Shown piece by piece: positions 27,256 to 36,796 of a stretch of 64,000 bases of DNA. The number at the start of each line of letters is the position of its first letter. Positions within the stretch are counted from its first letter, which is position 1. Origin of the DNA: UBA1402 sp964575345 (GTDB lineage: Bacteria; Bacteroidota; Bacteroidia; Bacteroidales; UBA1402); contig CAZNQD010000002.1 in the NCBI GenBank assembly GCA_964575345.1, forward strand, positions 1 through 64,000. Direction: 5' to 3'. The translations under genes and the position numbers were made by a program. Below the pieces are notes generated by a model, which saw nothing but the letters and a program-made list of their open reading frames with translations, did no database searches and was not told the origin of the DNA.

Positions 27256-28425
27256 ATGAAGCCGGATTTTGATGAAATAATAGACAGGCGCGACACCAAC
27301 AGCCTGAAACACGATTCCTGTGCTGCGGTCTTTGGCCGTGAGGATGTGCTGCCTCTTTGGGTGGCCGATATGGATTTTCCTTGTCCTGAAGCAGTTATCC
27401 AGGCAATAAGGAAACGACTGGAACATCCTGTTTTTGGCTACTTCAGCCACAGCGAGGTTTTTTACCAGTCTATTGTGGGTTGGATGCGCAGACGGCATGG
27501 CTGGGAAATAAAAAAAGACTGGATTAGTTTTACTCCCGGGGTAGTATCCGGCCTGGCTATGTCTGTGCAGGCCTTCAGCCGGCCCGGTGACAAAATAATT
27601 GTACAGCCTCCTGTTTATCATCCTTTTTACTATGTGGTCGAGAGACAAAACCGGGTCTTACTCTACAATAAGCTAATCCGTAGTGAGGATCAATACTTCA
27701 TGGATTTTTCCGATTTGGAAGAAAAACTGAAGTCGGGGGCCAGAATGTTGTTATTGTGCAATCCTCACAATCCGGTGGGCCGAAGCTGGACAAAAGAAGA
27801 ATTGCAGAGGCTGGGTGAATTATGCCTGAAATACCATTGTCTGGTAGTATCTGACGAGATACATGCCGATTTGATAATGGAAGGTTTTGTGCATACACCC
27901 ATGGCTGGTCTGAACCCTTCGATAGCCGAAAATACGATTACTTTTATGGCTCCGAGCAAAAGTTTTAATCTGGCGGGTATGGCCAGTTCGGAGGCCATAA
28001 TTCCCAATCCTGAGTTGAGAAAATCTTTTATCAGAATAAGCAACGAAGTTTTACATGTCAGCCTGGGTAATACTTTTGGCGATGCAGCCCTGGAAGCGGC
28101 CTATACTCATGGCGAAGCCTGGCTCGATGACTTGTTGGACTATTTACACGGAAACCTGCTTTACTTAAACGATTTTATCACGCGTCAACTGCCCTCTCTC
28201 GGGCTTTATCGCCACGAGGCCACTTATCTGGTATGGGTGGATTTCTCGGCTCTGGGTTTGGAGCACAAGGCCTTGCAACACAAACTGGTGCATGAAGGTG
28301 GATTGGGCTTTAGCGAAGGCAGTATTTTCGGACCGGGAGGAGAGCAACATATGCGCATCAATATTGCCTGTCCGCGTTCTGTGCTGGAAACAGCCATGAA
28401 ACGACTGCAGGCTTGCTGCGTTTAA
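27256..28425 (+). CDS. MalY/PatB-family cystathionine beta-lyase (PLP)
   Basis: A 389-residue fold-type I PLP enzyme with the MalY/PatB signature: LPLWVADMDFPCP near the N-terminus, LLCNPHNPVGRSW, SDEIHADL, and the PLP lysine K235 in PSKSFNLAG. The family cleaves C-S bonds, typically cystathionine to homocysteine, pyruvate and ammonia, or cysteine to sulphide. It directly follows the homocysteine methyltransferase, which would consume its product to make methionine, a coherent pair. Some members are general aminotransferases, so the lyase call rests on family plus context. Confidence 0.88.
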   Translation: MKPDFDEIIDRRDTNSLKHDSCAAVFGREDVLPLWVADMDFPCPEAVIQAIRKRLEHPVFGYFSHSEVFYQSIVGWMRRRHGWEIKKDWISFTPGVVSGLAMSVQAFSRPGDKIIVQPPVYHPFYYVVERQNRVLLYNKLIRSEDQYFMDFSDLEEKLKSGARMLLLCNPHNPVGRSWTKEELQRLGELCLKYHCLVVSDEIHADLIMEGFVHTPMAGLNPSIAENTITFMAPSKSFNLAGMASSEAIIPNPELRKSFIRISNEVLHVSLGNTFGDAALEAAYTHGEAWLDDLLDYLHGNLLYLNDFITRQLPSLGLYRHEATYLVWVDFSALGLEHKALQHKLVHEGGLGFSEGSIFGPGGEQHMRINIACPRSVLETAMKRLQACCV

Positions 28426-28443
28426 AGAAAAAAATTATCTTTG
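28413..28443 (+). promoter_or_regulatory. Promoter TTG-N20-TATCTTTG for GH51-rhaBAT
   Basis: A -33 TTG (28413-28415) and a -7 TATCTTTG (28436-28443) separated by 20 bases match the Bacteroidota housekeeping promoter. It lies 46 bases before the GH51 start and overlaps the end of the PatB gene, suggesting that the carbohydrate genes form their own transcript. Confidence 0.65.
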
Positions 28444-28488
28444 CTGCACTTAAAGCTTTTATCTACAAACTGAATAATTCTGATCGCT

Positions 28489-30039
28489 ATGAAAAAACAC
28501 CTTCTTGTTCTAACAGCTGTTTTCGGTATAGCCGCGATGGCTGTTTCTGCAGAAAAGGCCAATCTGGTTATTAATGCCGGCCAACCCGGTGCGCAAATCA
28601 GCAAACACATTTACGGACATTTTGCCGAACATCTGGGTAACTGTATTTACGGTGGTATTTGGGTAGGACCCGAATCCCCGATACCCAACACCGATGGTTA
28701 TCGCAAAGATATTATCGCAGCCCTCAAACACATTCAGATTCCCAATCTGCGCTGGCCCGGAGGATGTTTTGCCGATGAGTATCACTGGAAAGACGGTATC
28801 GGACCCAAAGCAAGCCGGCCCAAAATGATCAATACCCATTGGGGCGGAGTGGTCGAAGACAATTCTTTTGGCACCCATGAATTTTTGAATTTTTGCGAAT
28901 TGATAGGAACTGAACCCTATATCTGTGGCAACGTGGGCAGCGGAACAGTTGAAGAAATGTCCAAGTGGGTGGAATACATCACTTTTGACGGAGAATCACC
29001 CATGGCCAACCTGAGGCGCGACAACGGACGTGACAAACCCTGGAAAGTGAAATTCTGGGGAGTAGGCAACGAAAACTGGGGTTGTGGCGGAAATATGACC
29101 CCTGAACACTACGCCAACCTGTACAGGAATTATGCCACTTACTGTCGCAATTACGGAGACAACCGTTTGTTTAAAATTGCCGGAGGAGCGAATTCCTCAG
29201 ACTACAACTGGACCGAGGTGATGATGAAAAACGTCGGCGCCGGTCAGATGTGGGGCCTTTCACTGCATCATTATACTGTTCCCAAAGGCTGGGGCCCCGG
29301 AGGTAAAGGATCTGCTACTGATTTTACCGAAGAGGAATACTTTACAACTATGGAGAAGAGTTTGTTTATGGATGAGCTTATTGGAAATCATGTAGCTATA
29401 ATGGACAAATACGATCCGCGCAAAAGGGTAGCTTTCTGTGTGGACGAATGGGGGGCATGGTATGACGTGGAACCCGGCACCAATCCCGGTTTCCTGTATC
29501 AGCAAAATACTTTGCGCGATGCCTTACTTTGCGCAGCAACCATGAATATTTTCCATAAATACAGTGACCGTGTCCGAATGGCTAATATTGCCCAGATGGT
29601 GAATGTTTTGCAGGCAATAATTCTGACCAAAGACGATAAAATGGTGCTTACTCCTACTTATCATATTTACGATATGTACAAAGTGCATCACGACGCCACC
29701 TACATTCCGGTCGAGATGCTGAGTCCGATGTACAGACTGGCCAACAGATCATTGCCGGCTTTGAATGTCAGTGCTTCTAAAAACGCTCAGGGAGTGATTC
29801 ATGTTTCTATTGTTAACATCGATCCCAAAAACGATATAGATGCCTCTTGTTTGTTGAAGGGCGTTAATGCTAAAAATGTAAGCGGAATTATCCTGAGTTC
29901 CGATAATCTTACGGACAAAAACACTTTTGAAGACGCAGAGAAGATTACACTCAAAGAATTCAAAAAAGCCAAAATCAACAAGGGCGAACTTAGCCTGACA
30001 GTTCCTGCCAAATCGGTAATAACACTGACAATTCAATAA
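28489..30039 (+). CDS. Alpha-L-arabinofuranosidase, glycoside hydrolase family 51, secreted
   Basis: A 516-residue GH51 enzyme with a signal peptide (MKKHLLVLTAVFGIAAMAVSA). The catalytic acid/base is E195 in GVGNENWG and the nucleophile E320 in CVDEWGAWYD; HIYGHFAEHLG and RWPGGCFADEYHW are family motifs. A C-terminal beta-sandwich starts near residue 415. It removes alpha-linked arabinofuranose from arabinan or arabinogalactan side chains of pectin or from arabinoxylan, probably in the periplasm. It is 39 bases upstream of rhaB, so its expression is linked to rhamnose use, which fits rhamnogalacturonan breakdown. Confidence 0.95.
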   Translation: MKKHLLVLTAVFGIAAMAVSAEKANLVINAGQPGAQISKHIYGHFAEHLGNCIYGGIWVGPESPIPNTDGYRKDIIAALKHIQIPNLRWPGGCFADEYHWKDGIGPKASRPKMINTHWGGVVEDNSFGTHEFLNFCELIGTEPYICGNVGSGTVEEMSKWVEYITFDGESPMANLRRDNGRDKPWKVKFWGVGNENWGCGGNMTPEHYANLYRNYATYCRNYGDNRLFKIAGGANSSDYNWTEVMMKNVGAGQMWGLSLHHYTVPKGWGPGGKGSATDFTEEEYFTTMEKSLFMDELIGNHVAIMDKYDPRKRVAFCVDEWGAWYDVEPGTNPGFLYQQNTLRDALLCAATMNIFHKYSDRVRMANIAQMVNVLQAIILTKDDKMVLTPTYHIYDMYKVHHDATYIPVEMLSPMYRLANRSLPALNVSASKNAQGVIHVSIVNIDPKNDIDASCLLKGVNAKNVSGIILSSDNLTDKNTFEDAEKITLKEFKKAKINKGELSLTVPAKSVITLTIQ

Positions 30040-30078
30040 TGAAACCGAGGTGTTTGTACATCTCAAATAAACCACAGA

Positions 30079-31554
30079 ATGCGTACATACAATTTTTTAG
30101 CCTTCGACCTGGGAGCCACCAGCGGACGAGCCATTTTAGGAACGCTGGGCGAAGGTAAACTCGAAATGAAAGAATTAACCCGGTTCCCCAATCTTATTAT
30201 GCCCATCAACGGCAAATCGTACTGGAATATTTTCGGAATCTATGAATCGCTCAAAGCAGGATTAAGAGCTGCTGCTGCATCCGGACAAAAGATCGATGCC
30301 ATTGGTATCGACACCTGGGGCGTAGATTTTGTTTATGTCGGCAAGGACGGCACTTTTTTGGGTTGTCCCCGGGCCTATCGCGACCCTTACACCGATTCCA
30401 TTCCCGAAAAGTATTTTGAACTGATTTCCCGCAAAGAAGTATACAATCGAACTGGTATCCAGATTATGAATTTCAACAGTTTGTTTCAGCTTTACGCTGC
30501 CAAATTGGAAAATTCGTCTGCCCTGGAAGCCGCCGATAAAATTTTGTTCATGCCCGATGCACTTTCGTATATGCTGACCGGCAAAATGGTTTGCGAATAC
30601 AGCATTGCCTCCACTTCGCAGATACTGAACCCAAGAACCAGGCAGTTTGATCCTTCTCTGCTCGAGGCCGCCGGTATCAATCCGGATATATTGCCCGAAA
30701 TAACCGATCCGGGTGTGGTAATTGGCCCGCTCTGCGATGCCCTGGCCGAAGAAAGCGGTTTGGGCAAAGTTCCGGTTATTGCCGTGGCCGGACACGACAC
30801 AGGCTCTGCCGTGGCTTCGGTGCCGGCCGAAAACGAATGCTTTGCCTACCTGAGTTCCGGCACCTGGTCGCTGATGGGTATCGAAGTCAGAGAACCCATC
30901 ATCAACGAAGAGTCATTCCAAATGAATTTCACCAACGAAGGCGGTGTAGACGGTACCACCCGTTTCCTGAAAAACATCACCGGTATGTGGTTGTTGGAGC
31001 AATGTCGTAAGGAGTGGAAAAAGACGGGAGTATCCTATTCCTATCCGACGATAGTGGAACTGGCCTCTTCGGCCGATGGTTTCCGTTCGCTGGTTGATCC
31101 CGACGATCCCTCTTTTGCCAATCCGGCAAGTATGGTCAAGGCTATTGTTAATTACTGTGCTGCTACCAGTCAGCCTGTGCCACAGAATCATGCACAATTC
31201 ATCCGTTGTATTTTCGACAGCCTGGCGCTCAAGTACAATTACGTTTTGAGCAAACTGCAACAAGTGGCCGGTTTTAGAATTGAAAAACTGCATATTATTG
31301 GAGGAGGTGCTCAAAACCGGCTGCTTAACCAGTTTACATCCAATGCCATCGGACTGCCGGTAGTGGCAGGCCCTGTGGAGGCTACTGCCATAGGTAATGT
31401 GATGATGCAGGCCAAGGCTCTGGGAGTGGTCGGGAACTTGCAGGAAATGCGTACGCTGATTTCTTCTTCTATTACCACCGAAGTATTCCTGCCCCAGGAC
31501 ACTATTACCTGGTCACTGGCTTATCAAAAATATTTGAATATCATCAAAAAATAA
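30079..31554 (+). CDS. rhaB: Rhamnulokinase
   Basis: FGGY-family sugar kinase of 491 residues that phosphorylates L-rhamnulose, made by RhaA, to rhamnulose-1-phosphate. It shows the ATPase phosphate-1 motif FDLGATSGRAIL at the N-terminus, IDTWGVDFVYV, RAYRDPYTD, the GHDTGSAVASVP loop and the C-terminal HIIGGGAQNRLLNQ adenosine site. Length is normal. It lies between GH51 and rhaA with short gaps (39 and 26 bases), consistent with one operon. A cytoplasmic enzyme. Confidence 0.96.
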   Translation: MRTYNFLAFDLGATSGRAILGTLGEGKLEMKELTRFPNLIMPINGKSYWNIFGIYESLKAGLRAAAASGQKIDAIGIDTWGVDFVYVGKDGTFLGCPRAYRDPYTDSIPEKYFELISRKEVYNRTGIQIMNFNSLFQLYAAKLENSSALEAADKILFMPDALSYMLTGKMVCEYSIASTSQILNPRTRQFDPSLLEAAGINPDILPEITDPGVVIGPLCDALAEESGLGKVPVIAVAGHDTGSAVASVPAENECFAYLSSGTWSLMGIEVREPIINEESFQMNFTNEGGVDGTTRFLKNITGMWLLEQCRKEWKKTGVSYSYPTIVELASSADGFRSLVDPDDPSFANPASMVKAIVNYCAATSQPVPQNHAQFIRCIFDSLALKYNYVLSKLQQVAGFRIEKLHIIGGGAQNRLLNQFTSNAIGLPVVAGPVEATAIGNVMMQAKALGVVGNLQEMRTLISSSITTEVFLPQDTITWSLAYQKYLNIIKK

Positions 31555-31580
31555 ACATTAACCCTTTAAAAAAGAACATT

Positions 31581-32818
31581 ATGGTAAAAGAAAAACTCGT
31601 TCAGCAGGCATACGAAATTGCCAAAGAACGTTATGCAGCCGTTGGTGTCGATGTAGATGCCGCCTTGAATAAACTCCAGAAAATATCCTTGTCTCTGCAT
31701 TGCTGGCAGGCCGACGATGTCAGTGGATTTGAAAATCCCGACGGAGAACTCACCGGTGGTATTCAGTCTACCGGAAATTACCCCGGCAAGGCCAGGAATA
31801 TCGAGGAATTGCGGGCAGATATTAAAAAAGCAACTTCTTTTATACCCGGGAAACATCGCTTGAATCTTCACGCTATTTACGGTGATTTTCAGGGAAAATT
31901 TGTTGACCGTGACCAACTGGAACCCAAGCATTTCGAAAGCTGGATGCAATGGGCCAAAGAAAATGGAATGAAATTGGATTTTAATTCCACCTCTTTTTCT
32001 CACCCCAAAAGCGAGGCGCTCACTCTGGCCAGCCCCAAAAAAGAAATTCGTGAATTTTGGATTGAACATACCAAACGTTGCCGGGCCATTTCCGAGGCTA
32101 TGGGTGTTTATCAGGGTTCTCCCTGCGTGATGAATCTTTGGATTCACGACGGCTCAAAAGATATGACCGTCAATCGTCTGGAATACCGCCGCATTCTGGA
32201 ACAGTCACTTGACGAAATCTTTGCACAGAAGTACAACAACATGAAGGATTGTATCGAAGCCAAATTATTCGGTATCGGTGCAGAATCCTATACAGTGGGT
32301 TCGTACGATTTCTACCTGGGTTATGGAGTTAAGAATAAAAAGATTGTTACCCTGGATACCGGCCACTTCCATTTGACCGAAAGTATAGCCGACAAGATTT
32401 CCTGCCTGCTGCTATTCACCCCCGAAATTATGTTGCACGTTTCCCGTCCCATTCGCTGGGATTCCGACCACGTGACTCTTATGAACGACGATACGCTGGA
32501 TTTAGCCAAAGAGATTGTACGTGCAGATGCTTTGGGCCGTGTTAATATTGGCCTTGACTATTTTGACGGATCTATCAACCGAATCGGAGCTTATGTCATC
32601 GGCTCCCGCGCTACCCAGAAATGCTTCCTGCATGCTCTGCTCGAACCTCTCGAAATACTTAGAAAATACGAAGCCAACGAACAAGGTTTCGAACGTCTGG
32701 CTTTGCTTGAAGAATGCAAAGGCTTACCATGGAATGCCGTTTGGGATTATTTCTGTCTGAAGAACAACGTTCCGGTGGGCGAAGATTTCATTCCTCAAAT
32801 TCAGCAATACGAAAAAGA
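31581..32818 (+). CDS. rhaA: L-rhamnose isomerase (3' end lost in gap)
   Basis: Converts L-rhamnose to L-rhamnulose. About 412 residues are present and the normal length is near 418, so only the last few codons are missing. LSLHCWQADDVSGFE, NLHAIYGDF, the metal-binding LDTGHFHLTE, IRWDSDHVT and GLDYFDGSINRI are typical family segments. The coding sequence runs straight into 100 Ns at 32819. A computed frame that continues through the Ns into the following sequence is an artefact of gap length; the part after the gap belongs to rhaT. Confidence 0.95.
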
Positions 32819-32918
32819 NNNNNNNNNNNNNNNNNNNNNNNNNNNNNNNNNNNNNNNNNNNNNNNNNNNNNNNNNNNNNNNNNNNNNNNNNNNNNNNNNN
32901 NNNNNNNNNNNNNNNNNN
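32819..32918. other. Assembly gap of 100 Ns
   Basis: Exactly 100 undetermined bases, the usual placeholder for a scaffold gap of unknown size. It removes the last codons of rhaA and roughly the first 240 codons of rhaT, so at least about 0.75 kb is likely missing, and further genes could also be hidden. Confidence 0.98.
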
Positions 32919-33221
32919 TTCAAAGATTATACTTCGAATACCGGGAAAGTATGGGTTAATAACCTATTCTTCTGTGCTTTGGCCGGCTTGCTTTGGTATT
33001 CTCAGTTCTTTGGCTTATCCGTCGGTAAAAGTTTTCTGGCTGGAAATACCATCATGCTGGCTTTCTCCTGGAGTATTCTGATGGCTCTGAACGTTACCTT
33101 CAGCAATGTCTGGGGCATTTTGCTCAAAGAATGGAAAGGCGTATCTGTCAGAACCATCACAGTGTTGATATTGGGCTTGCTTATTCTGGTCTTTTCGGTC
33201 TTTTTTCCGAATCTGTTTTAA
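32919..33221 (+). CDS. rhaT: L-rhamnose/proton symporter (3' fragment)
   Basis: The last 100 residues of a membrane transporter resembling RhaT, which imports L-rhamnose with protons. Three hydrophobic helices are visible, and the segment MALNVTFSNVWGILLKEWKG is characteristic of the C-terminus of this family, which is about 340 residues long. The 5' part is lost in the N gap. The order rhaB-rhaA-rhaT matches known Bacteroides rhamnose operons. No rhamnulose-1-phosphate aldolase gene follows; the strand changes and a terminator is present. Confidence 0.85.
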   Translation, partial: FKDYTSNTGKVWVNNLFFCALAGLLWYSQFFGLSVGKSFLAGNTIMLAFSWSILMALNVTFSNVWGILLKEWKGVSVRTITVLILGLLILVFSVFFPNLF

Positions 33222-33240
33222 CAAGCTGCCAATCTATATA

Positions 33241-33275
33241 AAAAAAAGGGCGTCTTTGTCGGACGCCTTTTTTTT
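33241..33275. terminator. Bidirectional intrinsic terminator between rhaT and the AsmA-like gene
   Basis: Stem GGCGTC (33249-33254) and GACGCC (33262-33267) with a seven-base loop, flanked by an A-run at 33241-33247 and a T-run at 33268-33275. This works as a GC-stem plus U-tract in both directions and sits between two convergent genes. Confidence 0.85.
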
Positions 33276-36200
33276 ATTCCATTTGCCGGGTCAGGGTTTC
33301 GCGGATCAAATTGCGCAATTGAAGTTTTTGGTTATCAACAAGCCTTCGGCTTACCGGTCGGTAATTTTCGGCGTATTTACAGGCGGCCGGCCTGATCCTG
33401 AGGTCATCCACAGTGCCCCGGATGTCCACGCCCAGGCGGGTGGGCAAGGGGCTTTCGAGCAATGAAATATGATAATCGAAACTCATATCCAGGTTGTGGC
33501 GACCTCCCACGACGGCTTTGTATTTGTCCATTACTATGGTAAAGGGATACACGTCTACTTCGTTTTTGAATACCGTGAATTCGGCGGTCAGACTATCAAC
33601 TCTGTTTTCGGTTTTTTTGTTGAACAAAAGAATCTTTGAAATTTGGCCAAAGGTTTCGCTGTCCATCAAAACCAAATTATCTCCCCGAATCGAGGAGGCT
33701 CCTCTAAGAGTGGATTTTTTTAAATTGTAATTTTTGTCGAGATAGGTTTCGGCCGCCAGGTGAAACTCGCCCTGGCCTTTGAAAGAACTCAGCATGGGCA
33801 TAATGGTGTCCAAATCGGGAAACATACTAAGCAGTTCGTCAATCTGAATGTCAACCATATGATAATCCAGTCCCAGATAGAGGTGGTTGGTTCTGGGGGA
33901 GCGGTACATCGCCGTCAGCTTAAGCCTGGCTGCAGCACTGACAAAACCAATTTCTTCCAGGATAAGGGCATCGTCCTTGATGTAAAGCCTCCCGGTGAGG
34001 TTAGTGGCGATCTGATTGCCTACATAGGCGTTCATAATGCTGGTATTCACGCTGAGGTCGATGTTTTTCGGGACCATAAAGGGGCCGGATTCTGCTGTGC
34101 TGTCTGTTTGTGCTGCTTCCTGTCCGGCGTTTTCCTCGTTTTCCTCATTTTCTGTTCCTCCCAGTCCGCTGGTAAGTTTCATCAGCTGATTGACATCGGT
34201 GAGGTTGGAAACGAAGTTAAGCTCTCCTTTGAGGTTGCCGGTATGATTCAGGTAATCGCCAATATGCAGCACATCTCCCATAAGTTGAAAATCGGAATTG
34301 CCCAGCTGGATACGGCTTTCGATAATATTGAAGGCTTCGTTGCTGTAGTTGAAGCGGATGTCGGGTACGAAAATCTTCTCGGAGAGGGCAGTCAATTGAA
34401 CATCACCTTCCTGTAAATAGACTTCCAGTTTGGGATTCCAACGCAACAAAAGCTGTTCCTGAGTATTGTCTTCGTATGCTTCTGCTTTGATTCCGAGAGA
34501 TTCAGTGTTGATGACTTCCTGTCCGTAACGCAGGTTAAGGGCAGAGTTGAAGTAGTCGGCCTTGAGAAGGGCTCTGCTTTTGTCCTGCTCCTGGCCTTGC
34601 CTTTGTAACATAGCCACAGGGTTTTTGGCATTCAGCCGGATACTGTCCATTTGAGCATGAAGCTGCTCGGCTTCCACGTCAAAATAGAGGTCCGAAACGG
34701 CGGTGCTGTCAACAAAGTTTATTTGCATGGCAATTTCTGCTTTGGGATTGAGTAAGTCCGCTGCTATCTGATCGTACCAAACCAGGGCATTTTCGGCTTT
34801 CAGTTTGCCCGAGAAGGCGATGCTGTCGGTAGTGCTCATCACATCAGAGAGCTCGAAATAAACGTCGGCCTGTTGCAGTTCTGCTTTCAGGCTGCTGTCT
34901 TTGTAGGCCCACAATGAAGTACATTGGCATAGATCGGCGCTGAGCAACGAAGTGAGGCTGTTATTATTGGGAATACGTAGATTCAGCCTGCCCCGGGGCG
35001 TTTCCAGCTTGTAATCCCGGTAACGTCCTTTGAAATTTTGCAAAAGGAAATCGGCCTGAACATGCATTTGTTGCAAATTCATCTCCATCAGTTCTGAGAG
35101 ATAAAACTGAGCTTTACCCGGGCCTTTGGCCCTGCCAATCAAGCTGATATCCATATCATCGGGCAAGAAGTCCCTTATTTCCTGCATGTCAAGATCCAGG
35201 TCCATATCGAGATCAATATGCATATCGTCCCCCAACAGATCATTGATAAAAATCCTGCCTGCAAAACCTGATTTTCCGGTATGGGCTTTTGCTTCCCGAA
35301 GCACAACATAGGAAGCTTGTTGACGGTTCAGATCAACAAACAGTTCTACGTTGGAAGAAAGATCCTTTAATTCTACAGCAGGATCATCGTAGCTGAAAGA
35401 ACTGTTTTCCAAAGCGCCGTACAGGAGAATCCCTGGCATAAGGCTGTCGTTGTACAGGCCACTTACTTTGCCCCGGAGTTCGAAGAGCCCGTCTACGAAA
35501 ACATTTTCGGGCAGGCTGGCCATAGCCGGAGGTATCAATTTCAGGCTTGGTTGAATAGCTGCCTGTGCTGTTTCAAAATCCAGGGCAAACAAAAGTCCCT
35601 GATCCTGTAGTGCAATTGAGCCACTGCTTTGAAGCCGGAAATGGTTAAGAGCCATCAGCGCTTTTGTCAGGCTCAGTTTATTCTCTTCAAAACAAAGCGG
35701 AAGTTCAATATCCAGGCTGTCCTTGTCCAGGTAGCTTGCTCCGTCCATGCTTAGACTCAGGTCGGGACTAAACAGGCAGAGCAGCCCCTCAGCCATTTGC
35801 TCCCGATACTTCAGGCTCAGGTTGAGGTTCAGCCCGTTTGCCAGGGCAAGTATACTGTCGGCCTTATCGATGTATAAAATTCCGGCTTCCTGCAGGTTGA
35901 AAAAGCCCAGCTGAATGGATTTGAAAGGCAGAGTCAGGGCTGTGGTATCTTCGGGATCACTTTCCAGATTAAGGACAGCAAAATTGGATTGTCCGCTGCT
36001 GTCGATGTATGCATGGAGGCTTAGGTGGTCGATGAGAAAAGTATCGACAACCAGGGCCTGTTGCGAGAGTAATTTTCCCAAATGAACAGAAGCCTTTATC
36101 TGTTTAATTCCCAGCAGGGTGTCGTTAGGAGTACCCGGAAAGGAATTGAGCAGATTCAGCTCCTTAATATTAAGTTCCAATTGGGGGAAGTTGTCAAACA

Positions 36201-36381
36201 GATTCAGGTCGATGCTCCCTATTTCGCATGGACAGTCCAGGTATTTTTCTGCCTGAGTCTGTACCAGGGAATGGAGGCTTTTGGGGTTCAACAACAAGGC
36301 CAATACCACAATAAAAACCAGAATCGGCACACTGACGATGTATGTCAGTACCCGGGCTATTATTGGGAGGGCCTTTTTCAT
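33274..36381 (-). CDS. AsmA-like C-terminal domain protein
   Basis: A 1035-residue protein with one N-terminal membrane helix (about residues 10-32) and a very long beta-rich periplasmic part. The start resembles AsmA-family proteins (FDNFPQLELNIKELNLL near residue 60), and the AsmA C-terminal region is visible toward the end (VNQLMKLTSGLG, LKKSTLRGASSI, and SKILLFNKKTENRVDSL around residue 925-940). AsmA-like/VPS13-related proteins are believed to bridge the inner and outer membranes for lipid transport; that role is inferred. A Glu/Asn-rich low-complexity stretch occurs around residues 740-765. It follows the lipoprotein gene by 31 bases on the same strand. Confidence 0.87.
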   Translation of the reverse strand: MKKALPIIARVLTYIVSVPILVFIVVLALLLNPKSLHSLVQTQAEKYLDCPCEIGSIDLNLFDNFPQLELNIKELNLLNSFPGTPNDTLLGIKQIKASVHLGKLLSQQALVVDTFLIDHLSLHAYIDSSGQSNFAVLNLESDPEDTTALTLPFKSIQLGFFNLQEAGILYIDKADSILALANGLNLNLSLKYREQMAEGLLCLFSPDLSLSMDGASYLDKDSLDIELPLCFEENKLSLTKALMALNHFRLQSSGSIALQDQGLLFALDFETAQAAIQPSLKLIPPAMASLPENVFVDGLFELRGKVSGLYNDSLMPGILLYGALENSSFSYDDPAVELKDLSSNVELFVDLNRQQASYVVLREAKAHTGKSGFAGRIFINDLLGDDMHIDLDMDLDLDMQEIRDFLPDDMDISLIGRAKGPGKAQFYLSELMEMNLQQMHVQADFLLQNFKGRYRDYKLETPRGRLNLRIPNNNSLTSLLSADLCQCTSLWAYKDSSLKAELQQADVYFELSDVMSTTDSIAFSGKLKAENALVWYDQIAADLLNPKAEIAMQINFVDSTAVSDLYFDVEAEQLHAQMDSIRLNAKNPVAMLQRQGQEQDKSRALLKADYFNSALNLRYGQEVINTESLGIKAEAYEDNTQEQLLLRWNPKLEVYLQEGDVQLTALSEKIFVPDIRFNYSNEAFNIIESRIQLGNSDFQLMGDVLHIGDYLNHTGNLKGELNFVSNLTDVNQLMKLTSGLGGTENEENEENAGQEAAQTDSTAESGPFMVPKNIDLSVNTSIMNAYVGNQIATNLTGRLYIKDDALILEEIGFVSAAARLKLTAMYRSPRTNHLYLGLDYHMVDIQIDELLSMFPDLDTIMPMLSSFKGQGEFHLAAETYLDKNYNLKKSTLRGASSIRGDNLVLMDSETFGQISKILLFNKKTENRVDSLTAEFTVFKNEVDVYPFTIVMDKYKAVVGGRHNLDMSFDYHISLLESPLPTRLGVDIRGTVDDLRIRPAACKYAENYRPVSRRLVDNQKLQLRNLIRETLTRQME

Positions 36382-36412
36382 AAATCAGACACTAAATGTT
36401 GGGAAGCTCTCG

Positions 36413-36787
36413 TCAGGAGCTGCTTTTGGTAAAACTGTGGGTGTTACCAAACTCGTCCTCGTATTTTAGGCTGGTGGCCGTAAGTTCGGTAACTGTATAT
36501 ACTTTGGGTACCACACCTCCAATCTCCATAATGTGCATATGAGTGAGGGTGGAGTAGACCAGGGTCCAGGTAAATGCCTGAGCTTCCTGTTCAGTTACAT
36601 CGTCGGCTGTATCCCAGGTCAGTCCTGTGCCATCCTCATTGTAGCGGTAATACTCAGTACCGGAAACCCATTTGCCTATCAGTAGCGAAGAGTCGTATTC
36701 AAATTCAGTAACACAGGAGCTGAATACATAGCCGATAAAAAAAAGAATCAGTAAAAACAAGCCTGTTTTGCGTTGTGATTTTTTCAT
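36413..36787 (-). CDS. Small putative lipoprotein, lipocalin-like
   Basis: A 124-residue protein with a short basic N-terminus, a hydrophobic stretch and the likely lipobox VFSSC, so it is probably lipid-anchored. The mature part contains LIGKWVSGTEYYRYNEDGTG, a pattern seen in small lipocalin-like Bacteroidota lipoproteins in which a beta-barrel starts with a G-x-W motif. It lies nine bases downstream of topA and 31 bases upstream of the AsmA-like gene. No function can be assigned. Confidence 0.75.
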   Translation of the reverse strand: MKKSQRKTGLFLLILFFIGYVFSSCVTEFEYDSSLLIGKWVSGTEYYRYNEDGTGLTWDTADDVTEQEAQAFTWTLVYSTLTHMHIMEIGGVVPKVYTVTELTATSLKYEDEFGNTHSFTKSSS

Positions 36788-36796
36788 AGCCTGGGT

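Noticed and set aside
31581..33221. A single 546-residue reading frame through the N run
   Set aside because: The two ends belong to different families (rhamnose isomerase and rhamnose symporter), and the Ns are a placeholder of arbitrary length.
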